Shown here in pieces: positions 35,163 to 44,015 of a DNA stretch of 64,000 nt; the first letter of the stretch is position 1, and every line of letters begins with the position of its first letter. Origin of the DNA: Deltaproteobacteria bacterium (GTDB lineage Bacteria > Myxococcota_A > Polyangia > Haliangiales > Haliangiaceae); NCBI GenBank assembly GCA_021413675.1, contig JAIOQA010000050.1, positions 1-64,000 of the forward strand, given 5' to 3'. The translations under genes were made by a program, and so were the position numbers. Below the pieces are notes generated by a model, which was not told the origin of the DNA, ran no database searches, and saw only the letters and a list, made by a program, of their open reading frames with translations.

Positions 35163-37583
35163 ATGACCGAGGCCGCACCCGACCGACGCTGGCGCGGCCT
35201 GGCGCGGGTGCGCGCCCACCTCGCCGGCCGCGGTGAGTGGTGGTGGGTGCCGCTGGTCATGATGGTCGCGGTCGCGTGGATCTACCGCGACCTCTGGCAC
35301 CAGCACGGCCGCGCGACCGGCTTCGGCTGGGACGTCATCGACGAGTACGGCCCCGATCTCGACTTCCTGTCGCGCGACCTCGCCCACGGCCGGCTGTCGG
35401 CGTGGAACCCGTTCGATCACGGCGGCTACTCGCTGCTCGCCGACGCCCAGGTGCCACGCTATTACCCGGTCCACTGGCTCTTCGTCGGCTGGGGCGCGGC
35501 GTTCGGCACCGGCTTCTGGCTGATCCAGCTCGAGGTGCTGATCCACCACGCGATCGGCGGTGCGCTCGTGCACCTCTATCTCCGCACGCGCGGGCTGGGC
35601 CGCCTGCCGGCGCTGATCGGCGGGCTGACGCTGGTGTCGTCGACACCGTTCCTGCTGCACAAGGCCTCGCTCATCCTGTGGCCGCTGGTCTGGGTGCCAC
35701 TGGTGCTGATCGCGATCGATCAGCTGCTCGCGCGCCCCGACTGGCGGCGCGGGGTGTGGCTGGGCGCGGCGGTCGGCCTCGTCGGGGTCGCGGGCTCGCC
35801 GCCCGGGTTCTTCTACGCGGCGCTGGTGTTCGGACCATATGCGCTGTTCGCGCTGACCATCGAGGTCCTCGCCGCGCGGCGCGAGGGCCGCCTGCGATCA
35901 TCGCTTCGCGCCATCGGGATCGCGACTGGGACCGCGATGGGCATCGCGCTCGCGATCTGCGCGATCGTGTTCGTGCCGTTCGCCGAGGGCGTGCCGCTCG
36001 CGATCCGCGCCGATCAGCGCGGCGCCGGCTTCGCGCTCGACGGCGGCCTGCCCGGCCCGGCGACCTGGGCCGGGATGATCTCGGCGGTGTCGGGCAAGAT
36101 GGAGGCGTACGTCGGCATCCTCGCCCTGGGGTTCGCGGCGATCGCGATCGCCGCGCGCCCGCGCCACGACCGCGGCGCCGCCTGGTACTGGTGGGCGATC
36201 GGCCTCGTCGGGCTGCTCCTCGCGTTCGGCGGCGGCTCGCCGCTCCTGCCCTGGCTGGTCAAGCACGTCCCCGGCTTCGGGCTGTTCCGCGTGCCCGGGC
36301 GCTACAAGCTCATCACCGCGATCGCGACCGCGATCGCCGCCGGCTACGGCGCGGCCGCGATCATCGAGGTGCCGCGGGCGTTCGGACCCGCGCGCTGGCG
36401 ATCGCTCGCGGTCGCGATCGTGATCGTCGCGCTCAGCCTCTGGGTCGCGATCCACCGCGAGCCGTTCGGCATGCCGGGCGGGCCGCGGCCCGAGAGCTGG
36501 GCCGTGGGGTTCGCGCTGCTGACCGCGACCCTTGTCGCCGCGGGCTTGTTCACCCGCGGCCGCTGGCGCGCCGCGCCGCTGGCGATCGCCGCCCTCGCGA
36601 TCGTCCACGACGCGCCGCTGTTCTTCCACACGCCGCAGTCGCCGCCCGCCGCCGAGGGCCGCCGCCTGCACCCCGACGACGATCGCGTGCTCGCGCAGCT
36701 CGGCGTCACCGATGCCTGGCGCGTCCACGACGAGTTCGTGCTCGGCGAGAGCATCGGCGACCGCGCTGGCGTGCGCGACTTCCGTGGCTACCCCGCGGTC
36801 CAGGCGCTCGGCCAGAAGCGCCACGCCGACATCCTCGAGCGCGCCAAGCGCGATCCCCAGATCCTCGAGGCCTACAACGTACGGTGGCTGCTCCACCGCG
36901 CGCACTTCCGCTACGGCATGGACGCGTGCTTCGTGAAGCGCGTGCCGCCCGAGCACTTCGCGCGCCGGAGCGGCGACATCTACGAGGCCCTGCACCCCGC
37001 GCCGCTCGCGGCCTGGTACGGCGCGGTCCGCGTCGCCGACACCGCCCACGCGCTCGATCTCGTCGTCGCCGCCGAGGACCCGACCGGCGTGCGGCGCTAC
37101 GCGACGCTCGAGCCCGACGACGCCGCGCAGCTCGATCCGGCGCTGCGCGACGCGATGCTCGCGACCACGACCACGCCGGTCGCCGCGACCCTCGACAGCT
37201 ACGCGCCCGACGCGATCGATCTGACGATCGACGCGCCCGCGCCCGGCCTCGTCGTCCTCAACGAGAGCGCATATCCCGGCTGGGAGGTCTCGGTCGACGA
37301 CGACGACGCGACCGCGCTGCGCGCCGACTACCTCCTACGCGCGGTGATCGTGCCCGCCGGTCGCCACGCGATCGCCTGGCGGTTTCATCCCACGCACGCG
37401 CGCCCGCTGTTCGCGCTCTATCTGCTCGCGCTCCTGACGGTGATCGCGTCGCTGCGTCAGGGCGCGGCGGGCCGCGCCGGCATCGGCGCGATCGGCGGCG
37501 GCACCAGCGGCGGCGGCGGGGCGAACCCGAGCTCGAGCGGCCCGACCGCCACGCCCACCGGCCCCGACTCGCCGTCGGCGTGA
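35163..37583 (+). CDS. YfhO-family membrane protein, copy 2
   Basis: 806 residues. TM1 (VPLVMMVAVAWIYRDLW) is followed by the conserved loop AWNPFDHGGYSLLADAQVPRYYP, parallel to copy 1. About 12 TM segments are followed by a soluble part and the YfhO C-terminal motif NESAYPGWEVSVDDDD plus PAGRHAIAWRF, then one TM and a Gly/Pro/Ser tail. The last 127 bases overlap, tail to tail, the convergent gene at 37457-39523. Copies 1 and 2 are distant paralogues with probably related but distinct substrates. Confidence 0.85.
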   Translation: MTEAAPDRRWRGLARVRAHLAGRGEWWWVPLVMMVAVAWIYRDLWHQHGRATGFGWDVIDEYGPDLDFLSRDLAHGRLSAWNPFDHGGYSLLADAQVPRYYPVHWLFVGWGAAFGTGFWLIQLEVLIHHAIGGALVHLYLRTRGLGRLPALIGGLTLVSSTPFLLHKASLILWPLVWVPLVLIAIDQLLARPDWRRGVWLGAAVGLVGVAGSPPGFFYAALVFGPYALFALTIEVLAARREGRLRSSLRAIGIATGTAMGIALAICAIVFVPFAEGVPLAIRADQRGAGFALDGGLPGPATWAGMISAVSGKMEAYVGILALGFAAIAIAARPRHDRGAAWYWWAIGLVGLLLAFGGGSPLLPWLVKHVPGFGLFRVPGRYKLITAIATAIAAGYGAAAIIEVPRAFGPARWRSLAVAIVIVALSLWVAIHREPFGMPGGPRPESWAVGFALLTATLVAAGLFTRGRWRAAPLAIAALAIVHDAPLFFHTPQSPPAAEGRRLHPDDDRVLAQLGVTDAWRVHDEFVLGESIGDRAGVRDFRGYPAVQALGQKRHADILERAKRDPQILEAYNVRWLLHRAHFRYGMDACFVKRVPPEHFARRSGDIYEALHPAPLAAWYGAVRVADTAHALDLVVAAEDPTGVRRYATLEPDDAAQLDPALRDAMLATTTTPVAATLDSYAPDAIDLTIDAPAPGLVVLNESAYPGWEVSVDDDDATALRADYLLRAVIVPAGRHAIAWRFHPTHARPLFALYLLALLTVIASLRQGAAGRAGIGAIGGGTSGGGGANPSSSGPTATPTGPDSPSA

Positions 37584-39523
37584 CCGGTCGCCGGCGCGGC
37601 GATCGTCAGCGTGTTGGTGCCGGTGCGCAGGACGTCGGCGGTGACCACGAACTCGACCGCGCGCCAGGTGTCCCCGAGGTCGGCCTCGGCCACGACCTCG
37701 CCGTTCCAGCGCAGCGTCACCGCGCGCGGCCCATCGATCGCCGGCGCGAGCCACAGCTTGCAGCTGATCGCATCGGGCATGAGCAGCGGCACCAGCGCCG
37801 TCGCCTCGTCGGCGGTGGTCCAGCGGCTGTTCTTGACCGCGCCCGGCGGCGGCACCGACACCTCGTTGATCACGCGCGGGGTGGTCTTCTTCGCCGGCCC
37901 GAACCCGCGCACCAGCCAGGCCTCGACGCCACCGCCGAGATCCCAGGTCGCGCGGCTGTTGGCGACGTAGCTGCCATCCTTGAGCTCGTCGAGGCCGGGC
38001 ACCAGTGGGTACACGCCCACGACCTCGTCCCAGCGCTTCACCGGCAGGTCGTAGCGCAGCGCGAAGTACGCGCTCGCGGGCAGCGCGAACGGGTTGCCCA
38101 TCGCGCGCTCGATCGGCCTCGCGACCCAGCGGAACGGCGCGGGCATCCCCGCCGACCACGCCGCGCGCACCTCGGCGTTGGCAGCCTTGCCGCTGTTGAG
38201 CGGCAGGACCAGCGCGAGGTTCCAGCCGACGAACCACGCCAGCCCGAGGACGCCGATCGCCATGCGGCCCCACCGCGGCACCCGCAGCCGCGCGACCACG
38301 CGCGCGCCCGCGACCAAGAGCGCCGCCAGCCCGACCATCAGCGGGTAGCTCATCGACACCAGCCGGCGCTGCGAGAACGACGATCCCGACCACCAGTCGT
38401 AGACCGTGCTGCACAGGTAGACCTGCACGATCAGCGCGAGCGCGAGCCCGACGCCGACCAGCCGGTGCTGCCGCGGCACGCACAGGAGCCCGAGCGCGCC
38501 GAACAGCGCGAGCGGCGTGGTCGCAAACCAGCCGTTGCGCGACGAGAACAGCGTCTCGAGCACGAACGGATGACCGAAGCGGGTGAAGCGCGGGCCCTGC
38601 GGCAGGCCGCCCCACACGCCGTAGACCACACGCCACTCGTAGAGCTGGATCAGGAAGATCGCGAGCGCGATGGCCAGCGTGAGCGCGCCGCGCGCGCCGA
38701 GGCCGAGGATGCCGGTCGCGTCGCGGCGCCGGCCCATCAGGATCGCCCACGCGTCGGCGCCGAGCTCGAGCGCGAGCACCACGCCGAGCGCGAGCTCCTG
38801 GCTGCGGATGAGCGTCGCCACCCCGAGCAGCCCGCCGAGCGCCGCGAAGCGCCGCAGATCGCGCCGCCCGATCGTCGTGGCCCAGTAGTGGAGGAAGAGC
38901 GCCGCGCCGCACGCGTCCATGACGTGCGGATAGCTGGGCATGAACGTCGCGTAGTACGTGAAGCCGGTGCCCAGCGCGATCGCGATGACCGCGAGCGCCG
39001 GCCCCCAGCGGCCGCCGACCCAGCGCCGGGTCGCGCGCCAGCCGAGCAAGATCACGAGCCACGCGAACAGCACCGTCGTCGCGAAGACGATGCGCATGTG
39101 GAACATCGTGTAGCCGTGCAGCGGGATGTCGGCGCCGAGCTTGTCGGCGGTCCACGCCAGGCCCTCGGCCGAGGCGAGCAGCGGCGCCCAGACCAGGATC
39201 GGCCCGATCGGGTGCATGATGCCCTTGCGACCGGCGGCGGTCTTGCGCTGCGCCCACGGGTCGCCGAACCGCGCCAGGTCGTTGTCGAAGATCCAGTCGC
39301 CGTCGAGCACCGTCGAGCGGGCCATCAGGTAGTAGAGGTGGCCATCGCCGCGCGCGAGGATCGGGCGGTACTTGCCGTCGCCGCGCGGCACCTCGGGATG
39401 GTCATCCCAGGCCGCGTTGCCGCAGTACATCGCGCCGAGCGCCGCGCAGGTCGCGACCACGAGCGCGATCTCGAGTCGCTTCAGCCGAGCGACCGCAGCG
39501 CGGACCCGCAGGCGGACTGACAC
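37457..39523 (-). CDS. polytopic membrane protein, GT-C / ArnT-like glycosyltransferase candidate
   Basis: 688 residues with about 11 membrane segments over the first 460 residues and a soluble C-terminal domain. The first extracytoplasmic loop is acidic and long (DDHPEVPRGDGKYRPILARGDGH, with LYYLMARSTVLDGDW), the layout of GT-C enzymes that use lipid-linked sugars, where acidic residues after TM1 are catalytic. No closer family was recognised. The C-terminus is Pro-rich (PPPPLVPPPIAPMPARPAAP) and overlaps the 3' end of the convergent YfhO gene. Confidence 0.7.
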   Translation of the reverse strand: MSVRLRVRAAVARLKRLEIALVVATCAALGAMYCGNAAWDDHPEVPRGDGKYRPILARGDGHLYYLMARSTVLDGDWIFDNDLARFGDPWAQRKTAAGRKGIMHPIGPILVWAPLLASAEGLAWTADKLGADIPLHGYTMFHMRIVFATTVLFAWLVILLGWRATRRWVGGRWGPALAVIAIALGTGFTYYATFMPSYPHVMDACGAALFLHYWATTIGRRDLRRFAALGGLLGVATLIRSQELALGVVLALELGADAWAILMGRRRDATGILGLGARGALTLAIALAIFLIQLYEWRVVYGVWGGLPQGPRFTRFGHPFVLETLFSSRNGWFATTPLALFGALGLLCVPRQHRLVGVGLALALIVQVYLCSTVYDWWSGSSFSQRRLVSMSYPLMVGLAALLVAGARVVARLRVPRWGRMAIGVLGLAWFVGWNLALVLPLNSGKAANAEVRAAWSAGMPAPFRWVARPIERAMGNPFALPASAYFALRYDLPVKRWDEVVGVYPLVPGLDELKDGSYVANSRATWDLGGGVEAWLVRGFGPAKKTTPRVINEVSVPPPGAVKNSRWTTADEATALVPLLMPDAISCKLWLAPAIDGPRAVTLRWNGEVVAEADLGDTWRAVEFVVTADVLRTGTNTLTIAAPATGHADGESGPVGVAVGPLELGFAPPPPLVPPPIAPMPARPAAP

Positions 39524-39550
39524 CGGCCCCGTATACCACGGGGCCGCGCC

Positions 39551-41875
39551 TTGACGGGTGCACCCGCCGACGGCAAACCTCGTGGTGACCGTGTTCGCCG
39601 GCTCCTGGTCCCGTCCGTGACGCCGCCCCCGCGCGAGGGCGAGCCGCTGGGCGACGCGCGCGACGATCGCGCCGAGAGCTCAGGCGAGACCACGATCGAC
39701 GATTCGCTCGTGATCCGCGAGGCGACCGACCCGCTGGCGATGGCTGTCGTCACCCCCGCGCCCCTGCCCCGCGCGACCGATGACGACGACCACGACCCGC
39801 CGACCTCGCCCGACACGCTCGCCCTCGACGACGCGACGGTGAGCGAGCCGCCGCACCGCCCCCGGCGCGCGATCGGCGCGTGGCTCGCGCCCACGCCCGT
39901 GGTCGCGGTCGGCGCCGCGACGGTCGCTGGCCTGGTCGACGGCCTCGCGACGGCGAGCGATCCGATCGATGTCGCCGGCACGGTCGGCTTCGCTGCGCTG
40001 CTCGCCCTCCCCGTCCTCGTTCTTGGCGGCCTGATCGCGCGCGGCCTGATCGCCGCCTGGCGACCGCACCTGCTCGCGCGCCACCTCGTCGATCGCCGCG
40101 GCGCCGCGCCCCGGCTCGCGGCGTGGTCGGCCTACCTGACCCTCGCGGCGTTCGTGCTGTCGTGGGCCACGTTCAACAGCATCCGCTGGCTCGCGCTGGT
40201 CAGCTCGTTCAAGCCGGTGGTGATCTCGCTGTCGGTGCCGCTGATGGTGCTCGGCACCGCCGGCCTGCTCGCGATCGCGTCGCGGCCGCTGGTCGACGCG
40301 ATGGCCGCGGGGTTCGCGCGCCTCGAGCGCCGCCGCGCGCGCCGGCAGCGCCGCCCGCTCACGACCCCGGCGACGATCCTCGGCGGCGTGCTGGTCGTCG
40401 TCGCCGGCGCGGTGATCCTGACCTGGTTCCTCACCTACCGTCCGAGGCTCGGACACTTCGAGGTCGGCATCTTCGCGTACCCGGTGATCGCGATCGCGTG
40501 CGCGGCGCTCGGCCACCGCCTCTGGGACCGCCGCGCCGGCGCGCGCCGCGGCCTGGCGATCGCCGCCGGTGCGCTGGTCGCGGTGATGGTCGGCGCGATC
40601 GCCTTCATCCGCGCCACCGATCCCGTGATGCTGCTCGACCTGTGGAGCCGCCCGACCGTCGCCGGGCTCGCGATCGACGAGCTCTTCGACCTCGACGAGA
40701 TCCGCTCCGAGATGACGCTCACCGCGTTTCGCCCGGCCGCGCGCCCGGGCGCCCCGCACCCCGACGTCATCCTGATCACGATCGACACCGTGCGCGCCGA
40801 TCGCACGCCGCTCCACGGTGGCACCGCGCGCATGCCGGTGCTCGCGGCCCTCGGCGCCCGCGGCGCGGTCTTCGACTGGGCGCTGTCGCCCGGCAACGTC
40901 ACGCGCCGCTCGATCCCGTCGATCGCCCTCGGCCTGTCACCGACGCGTGTGCGCGGCCGCGTCGCCGGCTGGGCGCTGCGCCTCGATCCGCGCCACGTGC
41001 TGCTCGCCGAGCGCTTCGCGGCGGCCGGCTACGAGACCGCCGGCTTCTTCTGCTGCGCGTCGTTCTGGGGCCCCGAGCACAAGCTCGGCATCAACCGCGG
41101 CCTCCAGACCCTGCACATCGATCCGAACGGCGCGCAGCTCGCGGTCGCTGCGCGCGACTGGCTCCGCGCGCGCGACAAGGCCGGCCCGCGCGCGCCGCTG
41201 TTCCTGTGGATCCACTTCCTCGAGCCGCACAACTGGAACCGCGATCGCGACGAGCTCACGATCACGCCCGACGATCGCCGCCGCTACGACGACGTCCTCG
41301 GGCAGGTCGATCACTTCCTCGGCGAGGTCATGACCGGCTTCGATCAGCGCGGACCGGCCGCGCAGCCGCTGGTGATCGTCACCGCCGACCACGGCGAAGG
41401 CCTCGGCGATCACGACGCCCCCTATCACTCGTCGGACCTGTACGAGTCGCAGATCCACGTGCCGCTGGTGATCGCCGGGCCCGGCGTGAAGGCGCGCCGC
41501 ATCGGCGAGACGATCGGCCTGGTCGATCTCGCGCCGACGCTGCTCGACCTCGCCGGCTTCGTGCCGCCCGGCATGCCCGAGATGGACGGCCGCTCGGTCG
41601 CCGATCTCGTGACCGGCGCGCGCCCTGGCGATCCCGCTGGCGGCCGCGCCTTCGCCGCGCAGGTCCGCGATCGCTCGGTCGCGACTGACCTGCGCGCGTT
41701 CGTCGACGGCAAGTGGAAGGTCATCGACACCGGCGCCAAGCTCGAGCTCTACGATCTGCGCGCCGATCCCAACGAGCTGCACGACCTCGCCACCGAGCGC
41801 CCGCAGGAGCTCGCGCGGCTCAAGGGCCTGCTCGAGGCCCACGCCGCGATCGACGACGTCTCGCCGTTCCCCTGA
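39551..41875 (+). CDS. membrane-anchored sulfatase-superfamily protein
   Basis: 774 residues. The start is uncertain: TTG 39551 or GTG 39617. A charged cytoplasmic head (1-110) is followed by about 7 TM helices (to about 375) and an extracytoplasmic alkaline-phosphatase/sulfatase-type domain: DVILITIDTVRAD (metal site), the nucleophile region TRRS454-IPS, and VTADHGEGLGDH. In true sulfatases the nucleophile motif is C/S-x-P-x-R; here the Arg position is Ile, so formylglycine formation is doubtful. The layout resembles membrane phosphoglycerol or phosphoethanolamine transferases as much as sulfatases. The last 32 bases of the gene recur downstream at 43237. Confidence 0.8.
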   Translation: MTGAPADGKPRGDRVRRLLVPSVTPPPREGEPLGDARDDRAESSGETTIDDSLVIREATDPLAMAVVTPAPLPRATDDDDHDPPTSPDTLALDDATVSEPPHRPRRAIGAWLAPTPVVAVGAATVAGLVDGLATASDPIDVAGTVGFAALLALPVLVLGGLIARGLIAAWRPHLLARHLVDRRGAAPRLAAWSAYLTLAAFVLSWATFNSIRWLALVSSFKPVVISLSVPLMVLGTAGLLAIASRPLVDAMAAGFARLERRRARRQRRPLTTPATILGGVLVVVAGAVILTWFLTYRPRLGHFEVGIFAYPVIAIACAALGHRLWDRRAGARRGLAIAAGALVAVMVGAIAFIRATDPVMLLDLWSRPTVAGLAIDELFDLDEIRSEMTLTAFRPAARPGAPHPDVILITIDTVRADRTPLHGGTARMPVLAALGARGAVFDWALSPGNVTRRSIPSIALGLSPTRVRGRVAGWALRLDPRHVLLAERFAAAGYETAGFFCCASFWGPEHKLGINRGLQTLHIDPNGAQLAVAARDWLRARDKAGPRAPLFLWIHFLEPHNWNRDRDELTITPDDRRRYDDVLGQVDHFLGEVMTGFDQRGPAAQPLVIVTADHGEGLGDHDAPYHSSDLYESQIHVPLVIAGPGVKARRIGETIGLVDLAPTLLDLAGFVPPGMPEMDGRSVADLVTGARPGDPAGGRAFAAQVRDRSVATDLRAFVDGKWKVIDTGAKLELYDLRADPNELHDLATERPQELARLKGLLEAHAAIDDVSPFP
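41842..41873. repeat. 32-bp direct repeat, copy 1 (3' end of sulfatase gene)
   Basis: Identical over 32 bases to 43237-43268. Copy 1 encodes the last ten codons of the sulfatase-superfamily gene up to the first base of its stop. The two copies bracket 1363 bases carrying an araC-type gene and a lipoprotein gene. Confidence 0.9.
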
Positions 41876-41895
41876 CGCGCGGGAATCGCCCGACC

Positions 41896-42735
41896 TCAGC
41901 CAGCCGCGACGGTCGGTGCGCGGCGCGAGCGCGGAGCCTGCGCCGCGCGCTGCGCGCGCCACGTGGTCGGCGCCACGCCCGTCATCCGCCGGAAGCAGGT
42001 CGAGAACGCGGCCTGGGACATCCCCACCCGCGCGGCCACGCTCTTGATCGGGCGCTCCGGGTCGTCCAGGAGTTGCTGCGCGACCCGGATCCGCGCCACC
42101 TCGACCTCGCGACGAAACGACGTGCCGCCGATCCGCAGCTGGCGCTGGAGCGTGCGCACCGACACGGCGAGCGCGCGCGCGACGTCCGCGAGCGCGCAGG
42201 TCGGCGCGTCGACCAGCGCGTCGCGCACGCGATCGAGGAGCTGGCTGCCGTTTGGATCGGCCAGCGCCGTCCACGCCGCCAGATCGGGCTCGACGCGGCG
42301 CGCGGGATGCCCCAGCCAGCGGAGCGCGGCGGGCGCGTCGGTGAAGACGCGCGTCGGGTAACCCGGCTCGACGACCTGCCAGAACCCGGCGACCGCCATC
42401 CCGGCGGTGCCGGGCGGCCGGACGACGGCCGCGCGGCGCGTGATCTGCGCATCCACCGGCGCGATCGCGCTGATCGCGTCGGCCAGCGTCGCCAGGCCCG
42501 AGGCATCGATCGATACGAGCGCGCGCAGATCGGTCAGCGAGGCGTGCCGCGGCAGGCCCGCGTGCTGGCCGCGCAGGACCGCCGCCAGCTCCTCGGCGTC
42601 GGCGCGCGCGACCAGGCCCCAGCCGACCACCACCTGCAGCCGCGGCGAGGGGAAGGCCATCAGGAACCGCCGCCCACGCAGGTAGCGCCCCACGGGGTTG
42701 CGCAGAAACGCAGCGGTCGAGGGCGCCGGGCGCAC
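41896..42735 (-). CDS. AraC-type transcriptional regulator with N-terminal SpoIIAA/STAS-like region
   Basis: About 279 residues from GTG 42735; ATG 42798 and ATG 42660 are alternatives. The C-terminal third holds two AraC helix-turn-helix units (ALADVARALAVSVRTLQRQLR and IKSVAARVGMSQAAFSTCFRRMTG). The N-terminal part (LQVVVGWGLVARADAEELAAVLR ... LTDLRALVSIDASGLATLA ... YPTRVFTDAPAALRWLG) has the pattern of a SpoIIAA-like/STAS domain rather than a cupin. Divergent from a small lipoprotein gene, which it may regulate. The whole pair lies between two copies of a 32-bp repeat. Confidence 0.85.
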   Translation of the reverse strand: MRPAPSTAAFLRNPVGRYLRGRRFLMAFPSPRLQVVVGWGLVARADAEELAAVLRGQHAGLPRHASLTDLRALVSIDASGLATLADAISAIAPVDAQITRRAAVVRPPGTAGMAVAGFWQVVEPGYPTRVFTDAPAALRWLGHPARRVEPDLAAWTALADPNGSQLLDRVRDALVDAPTCALADVARALAVSVRTLQRQLRIGGTSFRREVEVARIRVAQQLLDDPERPIKSVAARVGMSQAAFSTCFRRMTGVAPTTWRAQRAAQAPRSRRAPTVAAG

Positions 42736-42828
42736 GCGCGGATTGTAGCGCTGGCGCGCCGGCGCACGGGAATGGCGCATCCGCGAACACCGCCACATCT
42801 AGGGTCCGCCGCAACCAAGGAGCCTCCG

Positions 42829-43230
42829 ATGATCCGCGCCGCCGCCCTCCCGTTCGCCCTCCTCCTCGCATGCGCCAGCCGCGCCGCCGCGCCCGCCGCG
42901 CCCGCCAGCGCGACCGCGTCACCATCCGCAGACGAGCTGCTGGCGAGCCTGCGTGCGGCGACCAGCGCGCCGCCGTCGAACTCCGCGTGCGCCACCGCGC
43001 CAACGCTGGGCGAGGCGGTCAGCCACGCGATCGAAGCGCGCGGCGACGCGGCGCCACCGGAGACCGGCTGCGAGGCCGCCGCCAGCGGATGGCACTGCAC
43101 CACGACCATCCACGGACCGGGTGCGCCGACGCCCGACGGCGATGGCGGCCCCGCGCTCTGGCTCGAGTACCAGGTCGGCGCGGACCGCGCGATCGACTGG
43201 GCCAGCGTCACGTGCGGCGAGCAGGCCTGA
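42829..43230 (+). CDS. small secreted protein or lipoprotein of the repeat-bracketed segment
   Basis: 133 residues from ATG 42829, with AAGGAG ribosome site. The signal peptide ends LLLACAS; the cysteine (LLAC) is a good lipobox. The mature domain of about 95 residues has two Cys pairs (SACATAP, TGCEAAASGWHC, VTCGEQA) and mixed alpha/beta pattern. Unknown family. Divergent from the AraC-type regulator. Confidence 0.65.
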   Translation: MIRAAALPFALLLACASRAAAPAAPASATASPSADELLASLRAATSAPPSNSACATAPTLGEAVSHAIEARGDAAPPETGCEAAASGWHCTTTIHGPGAPTPDGDGGPALWLEYQVGADRAIDWASVTCGEQA

Positions 43231-43236
43231 CCACCG

Positions 43237-43268
43237 CGCCGCGATCGACGACGTCTCGCCGTTCCCCT
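43237..43268. repeat. 32-bp direct repeat, copy 2
   Basis: Exact second copy of 41842-41873, lying in the intergenic gap just after the small lipoprotein gene. Beyond the repeat the next base differs, then ACG matches again, so it looks like a duplicated gene end or a recombination footprint. Confidence 0.9.
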
Positions 43269-43300
43269 TACGTCCTGCCCGGCCCCCCGGCGGCGCCCGG

Positions 43301-43951
43301 CTACTGCGTGCGCAGGTTGTCGAGCCGGACCTCGACGCTGGTCTCGGCGCCCGCGCCGAGGCCGACGCCGGGCGCGGCGATGACGGTCAGCTGGATCGTG
43401 AGCCGACCCGCGGTCGCGAGCCCGGCGATCGGCACGGTCACATCGCGGGCCTGATCGGCGACCGTTCCGACTGGAAACGACTTCGACCACAGCGAGGTCG
43501 TGCCCTGCGCCGTGAACAGCATCTCGAGCGTCGCGACGCCCGCTCCCCCGGCGGCCTGCGGCACTGTCCCCACCGCCTCGTAGTCAAATCGCAGCTCGGT
43601 CACCGCCGACAGATCGACGTCGTCCTGCCGGATCCCCGCGGTCGAGCTCGACAGCTCGCTCTGCGCCGGTAGCGCCATGAAGTACTGGCCATCGGTCGGC
43701 ACGAAGCCGGTGCCGCTGCGCTGGCTTGGGAACACCGGGATCCTCGGCAGGTTGACGCAGATCGGCTCCCAGCTCGCTGCCGTCGGCACGCCCTGAACGC
43801 CGCAGGCGACGCTGGCGCCGGCCTCCTCGAAGCTGGGGTTCTGCAGTCCCTCCGCTCCACAGCCAGCCGCCAGCACGGAGACCGCGCACCACCCGACCGA
43901 TCCCATCGCCATGGCTCCAGCTATCCGCGATCGGGTCGCGAACGCAAGCAT
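43301..43951 (-). CDS. predicted lipoprotein with carbohydrate-binding-like beta domain
   Basis: 216 residues from ATG 43951; ATG 43912 is possible. The signal peptide has lipobox LAAGC. The mature protein begins LQNPSFEEAG, the usual opening of galactose-binding-like/DUF642-like beta-sandwich domains, followed by a Cys pair and alternating strands (ELRFDYEAVG, ATLEMLFTAQG, RLTIQLTVIA). It ends ETSVEVRLDNLRTQ, also typical of that fold. Ligand unknown. Confidence 0.7.
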   Translation of the reverse strand: MLAFATRSRIAGAMAMGSVGWCAVSVLAAGCGAEGLQNPSFEEAGASVACGVQGVPTAASWEPICVNLPRIPVFPSQRSGTGFVPTDGQYFMALPAQSELSSSTAGIRQDDVDLSAVTELRFDYEAVGTVPQAAGGAGVATLEMLFTAQGTTSLWSKSFPVGTVADQARDVTVPIAGLATAGRLTIQLTVIAAPGVGLGAGAETSVEVRLDNLRTQ

Positions 43952-44015
43952 GGCGTTCTGACGCACCTCACACGCGGTCCTTGTGGGTTGCGCAGCCTGG
44001 CCGGATACTCGACGC

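Noticed and set aside
35237-39520. Long plus-strand frame crossing two membrane protein genes
   Set aside because: Almost only Arg, Pro and Ala; conflicts with two well-supported transmembrane proteins.
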